Source of the DNA: Lojkania enalia
Lineage: Eukaryota > Ascomycota > Dothideomycetes > Pleosporales
Reading direction: 5' to 3'
Length of the DNA stretch: 15,221 nucleotides
Assembly: GCA_010094045.1 (NCBI GenBank)
Contig: ML986652.1
Coordinates: 156,545-171,765, forward strand
Made by a program: the position numbers and the translations under genes
In this document: in pieces, positions 9,189-15,221 of the stretch
Layout of the letters: the number at the start of each line of letters is the position of its first letter
Numbering within the stretch: position 1 is the first letter of the stretch
Notes under the pieces: generated by a model
Databases searched by the model: none
The model's input: only the letters and a program-made list of their open reading frames with translations
Told to the model about the DNA's origin: nothing

Positions 9189-9676
9189 TATTATAAATAT
9201 AAAATACTAAGAAGTACCGCTTCTATAGTTAGAGTTTAATCTAATATTAGCTACTATATAAGTCGACTTAGATAAGAACTAATAAAATAATAATAGGTAG
9301 AAGTATATTAAGAACTAATTATTAGATAGTAAGTAGTAGGACTATAGAAACTAGAGAGATAATTAGCTAGATAATAAGGTATAGTATAACCTATATATAT
9401 AATAATAGTAGAAGTATTAGGTATAGTAAGGCGAATCTAATAGACCTAATAGACCTAATAAGTTAGGCTTAGTAGTCTTAGACCTAATTATATAAGATAG
9501 AAGATTTTTTTAATAGATTAAGTTTTATATAGTTATTTTTATAGATTTATCTCGTTACTATATTAAACTTCTACGAATATATTCGTTATATTTAAAGAAC
9601 CAGCGATCCTAATACTCTCTCTTTACTAAAGTTACTACCTCTAATCAACCTAATATAAATAAAACCCTAGTATATA
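9189..9676 (+). repeat. 3' LTR of the Gypsy element
   Basis: Gap-free partner of 2287-2774. It carries the same 9-bp triplet repeat at 9435-9461. Several CG sites survive here where the 5' LTR reads TA (for example around 9552 and 9582), and the reverse occurs elsewhere, so each LTR was mutated independently after insertion. The right edge is uncertain by about four bases (9672-9676). Confidence 0.93.
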
Positions 9677-9779
9677 GGTTAGTAATACTTATGTAAGTAG
9701 AATATTAGAATTAGCTAGTAAGGTTACCTCTTTAAAGGTAGATATAATAATTATATTTATAAGAATATAAAATATGTTA

Positions 9780-10620
9780 ATATAATAATAAGAGTAGCTA
9801 GTCTTAGTAGACAAATAAATAAGAAGCCTAAAAGAAACTTAGAATAGCCTTTTTAAAAGTTTTAAAGAAATATAAAGAATAATTAATAGTAAATAAGGAA
9901 TAGAACTTATAGGAATTATCTAGAAACTTAAGTAGATTAAAAGAGTACTACTAATAATATATTATTAGCAACGAATTAAATTAATACTACTTAATAAGTT
10001 TAATAGAACTAGGTTTAAACTTAAAGAATTCCTAGTAGTAGTAAAAATTTATATTAATACTAACCTAAATATTATCTAGTATAAGAATAAGAAAGTAATA
10101 TTTATAAGAGTATACTTAACGAGTAAACCTTTTAACTAGTTCTAGTCTTTCCTAATACTCTTTAAGAATTATATAGAAGAATACTAGAAAAGTAAAACTA
10201 AAATAATATTTATAAAAGTAGTATATTTTTAATAGAAACTTAAACTAGTATTTAGAGATATTAATAAAGTATGAGTAGTAGAAGATAGACTCTACAACCT
10301 AGTTTAACTAGGATCTATTACCTTATATATATTAAATTTTTAATAGCTCTTAAACAAATTTATATAAGACAATTATAGTATAATAGCGAAATTTTATAGA
10401 GGATTAAAAATAGAAATAAGAAGGGTAATAATATATATAGAATAACCTTAAGATCTAGTATTATACTTTTAACTAGTAAAAAGAATTAACGACAAACTAT
10501 ACTAGTTTAAAAATAAGAAAAGATAAGTATACTACTAAAGGGCACGCTTTTTAGTAAAGGCTGCTAATACGGGCGGATCTATAGATCTAAGTACTACTAG
10601 AGAAAAGAAGCCTAAGCTAT
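9780..10620 (+). pseudogene. gag: Gag remnant of a second Gypsy family, RIP-inactivated
   Basis: One unbroken frame, stops aside, gives capsid-type blocks: QRIKL-like start, then KFNRTRFKLKEFL (about 9993-10034); NKKVIFIRVYLTSKPFN*F (about 10086-10143, the KV-x-x-A-x-x-YL-x-G-x-A-x-x-WF region); VFRDINKV (about 10248-10272); and KFYRGLKIEI (about 10389-10418). It ends with TGGSIDLSTTR (about 10569-10600), the P-M-D-L-D-x-T signature with Met now Ile. The upstream part (9780-9990) looks like a charged coiled coil. Sequence and spacing differ from the gag at 2890, so this is another family. No knuckle, pol or LTR follows in the window. Confidence 0.82.
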
Positions 10621-11030
10621 AAGCTAAGCTAGTAGATAGATATAGATTAAGTTAGGGTTAGAGTCTTATATAAATAGGGTAGAGTTAAAGTTAGGGTTTT
10701 ACTAATTAGCCTAAGGTATAGATAGAGTTAGAGTAGCTACTTAGTAATAGGGTATAGGTTAAAATAGGGTTGTATAAACTAGGTTTCCTTAGAATCTAAC
10801 TAATTAGTATACTTTAGAAAGTAGCTTAGTAAGAGTATATATAGTATAATATTCTAGAGTTTTATTATAGCTATTTATTATAGATTAGGCTAATCTTACT
10901 TTATTAGATTCTAGGATAGTATACTATAATATATTGTAGACTATAGTAGTATACTCTAATATAATAATATATTTATAATAGTAATTTAGTATATAAACTA
11001 TAGAGGTTTATAAATTTCTTAATAAATACG
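10620..11030. other. Non-coding stretch with clustered TAGGGT motifs, probable hAT 3' end region
   Basis: No coding frame is recognised. TAGGGT occurs five times on the plus strand between about 10653 and 10770 (GGGT at 10655, 10677, 10694, 10750 and 10766), often beside TTAGAG or TAGAG. GGG is otherwise rare in the window. Because the hAT transposase ends just to the right on the minus strand, these could be subterminal repeats of that element; its terminal inverted repeat could not be located. Confidence 0.4.
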
Positions 11031-11500
11031 CTTTTATAATAGCTCCTTATTAGTAGTAGTATTAGAATTAATATTCTCCTAGTTAATCTTCTAGTTAATC
11101 TCTAGTTCTTTATTATATACCTAGACTAGAAGTTTAAAGAGATCTATAACCTTATTAGTACTATAAAAAGGGTTTAGCTTTCTAGTATTTTAGACTTCTA
11201 TAATCTAGCGTACCTCTTTAATATAATAGTTTTCTCTACTTATTATATATTTTAGAAATATAATATCCTGAATTCTCTATATAGTAAGGTAATATCTTCT
11301 ATCCTTAATTATATTCCTAGTAGTATTAAAAACCCGTTTAATACTAACTCCTATAATCTATATTAGAAGAATATCTCTTATAACCTAAGTAAGCTATAGA
11401 TACTAATATTTGTTTACTCTCTACTAGCCTAATATATTAAAGTTATAACCTTAAATAGAAGGTGTATTTAGATAATTTTCTCCTTCTTAATAAGTTAGTC

Positions 11501-11550
11501 CTTTCTCTTCTTCCTCTAACTCTCCCTCTCCCTCTCTCTCTCCCTCTCCT
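11501..11550. repeat. CT-rich simple sequence in the hAT linker
   Basis: Fifty nearly pure pyrimidines (CTCCCTCTC-type units) broken only by TAA. On the minus strand this encodes a Glu-Arg or Gly-Glu repeat, depending on the frame, between the hAT core and its dimerisation domain, where an acidic, low-complexity linker is usual. The tract has no CA or TG, so RIP cannot change it, which explains why it kept its C content. It may also be where the frame slipped. Confidence 0.8.
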
Positions 11551-13346
11551 ACGTTACTTAGATCCTAGTCTAGAAAACTTAAGAAGCTACTTAAGGATAA
11601 ATATTATAGAGATAGTTTATAAAACTACTTATTACTTTATACCTATTAAGATTAGAGTATTATAGATAAAGTATAGCTTAGTATATCCTTATTATAGTAA
11701 TTAAGATATTTAAGGAATTGTTAATAATAGGTTTTCCTATACTAAAAGTCTTAAGTTTTATCTTATAGTTATAGTTAGAAGCTAATATAATAAATAGCTG
11801 TAATAAAAGTACTTTATATACTATAAACTTCTAAAATAGATCTAAGATTATTATATAGTTAAATAAGTAACTATACTTTACATCTATTTTTAAATAGTAT
11901 TTACTTAATTTAGATCGACCCTTTTTTATTACAGCTCTTACTACTATTAGCTAATCTAAGTTACTCTCTATATCTTTAGCTAGATCCCTATTTATATTAT
12001 TTAAGAAATTAAAGAGCCTATTATATATTTGCTAAATATACTAGATCTAAGGCTTTATATTCTTACTAAGTACTTCGATTACCCTTTTAAAATTACCGAG
12101 CAGGTCTATAATTAGTATTAAATAGTACTATTTAGTAGTAGATAGTTAAAGTTGCTAGAGATTATAGAAATCTACCTCAACGTTCTTATTATTACCAGAT
12201 CTCCAAGTAGGGATCTTTAAGTTAATTTTATATTAAAGCTAGTTGTTAATATATTACTTAAAGCCTACTACTCAGTTATATATATTAAATATCAAATTCT
12301 ATTAAGATAAGACATCTCTTATTATAGATAGCTAGTATTTAGGTAGTAGAAAGCCCTATAAAGTAATAAAATACTTATAGTATTATAGTAATCGATTAAT
12401 TACTTTATAAATAGCTCGAATCTAACTAGAAATTGGTATATAATAACTATAATAACTAACTATAATAAAAAGCTATATTTTATAAAGAGAATTTAAAATA
12501 GAAATTTATATCTAAATCTTATTTATATTACATTACCATAAAGTTCCTCTATCTTCTATCTCTTTAGGGGGTGCGAGCTTAAGATAGTAAATAATTTCCT
12601 AAATAATAAGATTGATAATATAAGTAAGATATAGAATTATATTCTCCTTATAGTTCTATTTAATACTATCTTTATATAGTTTCTCTTATATCGTATATAT
12701 AAGTATACTATTATTAGTAGTATTATTATAAGTAGTTACTAGTAATCGTCGTTATATATTTATATTTAATAGAATATATAGTACTTCTATTATTATAGAA
12801 ATACTAGTATAGCTTCCTTAAATAGAAATAAAATTAAGTAGTCTCTTGAAGAACTTCTAGTCCTAATTAATATAGTACTCTTTTACTATAAGAAAACTAA
12901 GGTGGTTTTTTATAGACTAGATATTAAACGCGATTAATATCTTTATACTTTAGCTAAGGTTATATAAAAGAAAGGACTAAACTACTATAACCTTATACTT
13001 AAATAGCCCTATAAAACTAAATCGGCTAATTAATATAGTATCTAGTTAGAGGAACTAAACAAATTATTAAAAGGACGGGTAATCTGCTATTTAGAAGGAC
13101 TAGTTATTATTAATAATAATATAGACTAGTTTATACTTAAAGGTACTAGTAGAGTATAATAATATAATTAGATCTTTATTATTAGAAGGCCTAATTATAG
13201 GTATATAGAATCTATTATACTTAGGAGCTAGAGTTTTTAGATAGGCCTAAAATCTAAGATAATTTATTAGATATTTTATACTATTATAATTCTTATTTAA
13301 ATATATAAGTCGAAGACTATAATAGTAATAGAATATAAATAAGCAG

Positions 13347-13392
13347 CTATCTAGAAATTATATAGCTTTCTTAAATTGTCTCTAGATCTTAC
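13347..13392 (-). repeat. 46-bp hAT segment shared, in opposite orientation, with 2240-2285
   Basis: The reverse complement matches 2240-2285 at 43 of 46 bases, with only transitions. It ends at the TA (13393-13394) duplicated by the Fot1 copy 2 insertion. At the other locus the equivalent bases are TA (2238-2239) directly followed by the repeat, which represents the uninterrupted site. Confidence 0.88.
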
Positions 13393-13394
13393 TA

Positions 13395-13445
13395 ACGTAT
13401 TTTATAAGTAAGTCGCCCACCTAAGCGAGTTGCCTACCTTATTAG
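13395..13445 (+). repeat. Left terminal inverted repeat of Fot1-like copy 2
   Basis: Begins ACGTA like copy 1. Two adjacent 17-bp direct repeats lie at 13406-13422 (AAGTAAGTCGCCCACCT) and 13423-13439 (AAGCGAGTTGCCTACCT), starting 11 bases from the end, the same architecture as in copy 1. The inner repeat is recovered, inverted, at the window's right edge. Confidence 0.88.
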
Positions 13446-13499
13446 CTATCTCTATATTTAGAGGCGTATATTATAATAATACCTATAGGTATTACTATA

Positions 13500-15180
13500 A
13501 TAATTTAATAGAGGATAGATATACTATGTATCTACTATTATATAAGTTCTAGTATTATATCTAGGCTTACTATAGCAGCTGTAGTACTTCTAGTATAGCG
13601 TGCCTGCTCTTCTGCGCTTCTTACCTACGCGTACTTTATCCTCTAGCTGCTTATCTACCTCCTTTTAAGCAGCTATCTCAGCAGCTTCAGCCTTAGTAAG
13701 GCTATCTTACTTCTATAGAACCTTTTTTAATCGCTTTTTATACTGTAATAGAGCCTTATTTACTTTCTAAAGCTAACTAATCTAACGCTAAAATAGTATA
13801 TATAAATAAGCTATCTACGTAGTACCTTTAATAAGTAAATTAAGAGAATTATTGATCGTAGTAGGTAAGCTATTCTAATATCTAGTAATATAGTCTTAAA
13901 TTAGTATTGTTTAAGACTCTAGTTTAACAGTATTAGTTAGTATTTTTAACTCCTAGAGGCAACTAGCTGCTAGTAATAGTAATAGAGTACGAAGCTTAAT
14001 ATTAAGCTTTAATAGTACTATATTAGAATTATATAGTATTAGACTAGTACCTTAAAAGCTTACATATATATTAGCCTTAGTAATAGAGTACTAATATACT
14101 GTACAAAAGGTTAGTAGAAAGTCGAGCTTTATAATATAGTAGATACTAGCTTATATAAGCTTATTAATCTTGCGCCTATATGCTTTCTTTAATAGTAAGA
14201 AGTAGCCTATATCTAGAAGCTATAGTAGATGTAATAAATGTGCCGGTATATATAATAGAATAATATCCTTCTCTTTATAGAGTAGTTAAAACTTAATAGA
14301 CCTATAGCTTTTATAGCTATTAATAATTAGTAGACGATAAACGCCTACTATATACTACTTTATATACTAATTAAAACGCTCTAGCTATTTAATCGCGAGC
14401 TTATTATTTATCTATCTACTATTACTTAGCGCGATTACTCCTCTAGATAGTATATTATCGCCCTAATACTATATAGACAGGTGCTGCTTACTAGTAAAGA
14501 TAATAAATAGTAGAATAATATTACTATAAGCGCTAATAGCCTAAATAACTATTATCTACTTATAATTACCTAGCTGTAGTAATTTTAGTCGACTAGCTAA
14601 TAGTTTAGTACTAGTAATATCTTACTAGTAGGTATAATATCTATCTAGAAGCCTATCTTATTAAAATTATAGATATTATTATTAGTAATATTATACTTTA
14701 CATTAGTATTATATACTAGGTTAAACTAGCTACTAATAACTTTAGAATCTTTATAGAGAGCTCTTTAATAGTCGTATTTTTAATAGAAGTATATTTTAAG
14801 CTTAGGAATGCGATTAATAAAGTTTATTAGCTAGTTTTTACTAATCTAGTCTATAGAGTAAGCGCTAAGTAAATAGTTAGCTATATCTCGTATACTATCG
14901 ATTATAGGAGGGTATCTATAAGATAATAGGTCTAGTATATACTATATTATAGTTAATTCTTCTAGCTTTATAAGCTTCTTTAAATTAGGCTTATAATTAT
15001 ATTATAAAGGTTTACCGGCATGTCGGTCTTTAAGCATTATTTAGAGGATACTATAGATAGCTGTAGTACTTTATATACTATAAATTTAATCTTAATTAAT
15101 AGTTAAGATAGTTAGTAATACCTAATCTTCTTAATAGATTAATTAAGGTTAAGGTAGTTACTATATTATGTTATAAGTAG
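13500..15180 (-). pseudogene. Fot1-like DD35D transposase, RIP-inactivated (copy 2)
   Basis: Minus-strand DDE_1 transposase parallel to copy 1. The first catalytic Asp lies in NFNKIGF and is Asn (14660-14662). The second is Asn (14319-14321) in LLIINSYKSY, corresponding to the L-L-I-L-D-G-H-G-S-H block. The third Asp is intact at 14211-14213 in PAHLLHLL*LLDIGYF, with one former Gln codon now TAG. The second and third are again 35 codons apart. The C-terminal part (13590-13760) is a charged helical stretch (KAEAAEIAA, KEVDKQLED) followed by KVRVGKKRRRAG and a CCHC knuckle. Some segments, notably 13570-13700, keep more CA/TG than copy 1, so this copy appears less mutated there. Start not identified. 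Confidence 0.88.
13542..13586 (-). other. Decayed CCHC zinc knuckle at the transposase C-terminus (copy 2)
   Basis: Translation gives YYSCYSKPRYNTRTY. In register with copy 1 this is Y-x2-Y-x4-Y-x4-Y: all four former Cys/His ligands are Tyr. Confidence 0.75.
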
Positions 15181-15199
15181 GTAGAGTATAACTTCTTAG

Positions 15200-15221
15200 T
15201 AAAAGTAGGTAACTTACTTAG
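15200..15221 (-). repeat. Start of the right inverted repeat of Fot1-like copy 2 (partial)
   Basis: The last bases, AGTAGGTAACTTACTTAG, match the reverse complement of the left inner repeat with C-to-T differences only. Base 15221 pairs with 13421, leaving about 26 bases of the element outside the window. Confidence 0.8.

Larger units (their letters stand above)
2287..9676 (+). mobile_element. Full-length Ty3/Gypsy chromovirus-like LTR retrotransposon
   Basis: About 7.39 kb, bounded by two direct repeats of equal length (488 bp each, offset 6902). The plus strand carries gag, protease, reverse transcriptase, RNase H, integrase and chromodomain remnants in that order, the Ty3/Gypsy order with the chromodomain of chromoviruses. 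A polypurine tract precedes the 3' LTR. The gag and PR blocks read in one frame, the knuckle/spacer and RT blocks in another, and shifts also occur at about 6350, 7500 and 8100, so small indels have accumulated besides RIP stops. Former ends TG...CA now read TA...TA. No 5-bp target duplication is convincing (2282-2286 versus bases after 9676). Confidence 0.93.
11040..13392 (-). pseudogene. hAT-superfamily transposase, RIP-inactivated and interrupted by Fot1 copy 2
   Basis: hAT transposases move elements by a hairpin cut-and-paste route with 8-bp duplications. A single minus frame runs from 13392 to about 11880 without a shift. Landmarks: AYLKTLAPKYNRFYIP (about 13190-13245); NHLSFL (about 12890-12907); a GSYTS block for G-S-H-T-G (about 12800-12812); TTYNNTTNNS at 12707-12736, the D-N-A-x-N-N catalytic region with Asp apparently now Asn; LTYIINL for C-x-A-H-x-x-N-L; KIPTWRS (about 12195-12215) for P-T-R-W-N-S; and KYYLKIDVKYSYLFNY followed by ILDLF (about 11810-11900). 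After one frame change comes the C-terminal dimerisation domain, IKRVFNTTRN (11313-11348) and DIIFLKY (about 11235-11260). The BED finger and start would lie beyond the inserted Fot1 element. Confidence 0.86.
13395..15221 (-). mobile_element. Fot1/Pot2-like DNA transposon, copy 2, right end cut by the window edge
   Basis: The element starts ACGTATT after TA at 13393-13394. Its right inverted repeat begins near 15200 and runs off the window; extrapolating from the left end predicts an end near 15247 (about 1853 bp), close to Pot2 length. It carries a transposase on the minus strand, homologous and collinear with copy 1, but the end sequence is different, so it belongs to a sister family. It sits inside the hAT transposase frame, so it is younger than that hAT copy. 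Confidence 0.9.

Noticed and set aside
2282..9681. 5-bp target duplication of the Gypsy element (ATAGT versus ATAGG).
   Set aside because: It needs the 3' LTR to end in ...GTAT, which conflicts with a TG...CA derived end; too short and AT-rich to trust.
10651..10700. Telomere array from TTAGGG matches.
   Set aside because: Only isolated units, not a tandem array; a single CCCTAA near 60-65 is likewise a chance match. Reported only as a motif cluster.
11462..11665. A 67-codon ATG-started open frame on the plus strand, Leu/Pro-rich.
   Set aside because: It lies antisense to the hAT transposase and owes its openness to the CT-rich simple sequence at 11501-11550. No family resemblance, no context for a host gene.
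1..15221. CRISPR array, tRNA or rRNA genes, bacterial operon or a novel defence system.
   Set aside because: No spaced direct repeats, no cloverleaf or rRNA motifs, and all recognisable coding is eukaryotic transposon-derived and inactivated.
1..15221. Centromere or AT-isochore of functional sequence.
   Set aside because: The AT-richness is explained by RIP of repeats. A centromeric location is possible but nothing in the sequence itself shows it.

Overview
This window holds no intact gene. It is a stack of dead transposable elements from the genome of a filamentous ascomycete (Pezizomycotina-type), heavily altered by what looks like repeat-induced point mutation (RIP). The sequence is very AT-rich, CA and TG dinucleotides are almost absent (none in the first 120 bases), TA is everywhere, and the two LTRs of one element differ almost only by transitions. 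Coding frames can still be followed once TAG/TAA codons are read as former Gln or Trp codons. The damage is the expected kind: Asp to Asn, Gly to Ser/Arg/Asp, Cys and His to Tyr, Met to Ile. I cannot name the genus.

Layout. (1) 110-1981: a complete Fot1/Pot2-like (pogo superfamily, DD35D) DNA transposon of 1872 bp with 70-bp inverted ends, a TA target duplication and a minus-strand transposase. (2) About 2104-2286: a short plus-strand stretch that matches the start of the hAT reading frame seen later. (3) 2287-9676: a full-length Ty3/Gypsy chromovirus-type LTR retrotransposon of about 7.39 kb on the plus strand. It has two 488-bp LTRs, gag with a CCHC knuckle, an unrecognised spacer of about 370-400 codons, protease, reverse transcriptase, RNase H, integrase, chromodomain, a possible antisense ORF, and a polypurine tract. 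(4) About 9780-10620: a gag-only remnant of a second Gypsy family. (5) 10620-11030: non-coding sequence with a cluster of TAGGGT motifs. (6) About 11040-13392: a minus-strand hAT transposase running from an N-terminal region to the C-terminal dimerisation domain. (7) 13395 to beyond the window end: a second, related Fot1/Pot2-like element inserted into the hAT reading frame.

The order of events is partly readable. The second Fot1 element is nested in hAT, and a 46-bp hAT segment near the Gypsy 5' LTR preserves the empty form of that insertion site. The Gypsy element has matched LTRs but no clear target duplication, and its flanks are unrelated (hAT fragment on one side, foreign gag on the other), which suggests rearrangement after insertion. 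The most instructive signal is that the fate of each catalytic Asp follows the base before its codon, as the RIP dinucleotide rule predicts. The least explained parts are the Gypsy spacer, the antisense ORF, a small island at 3551-3615 that kept its CA/TG dinucleotides, and the TAGGGT cluster.
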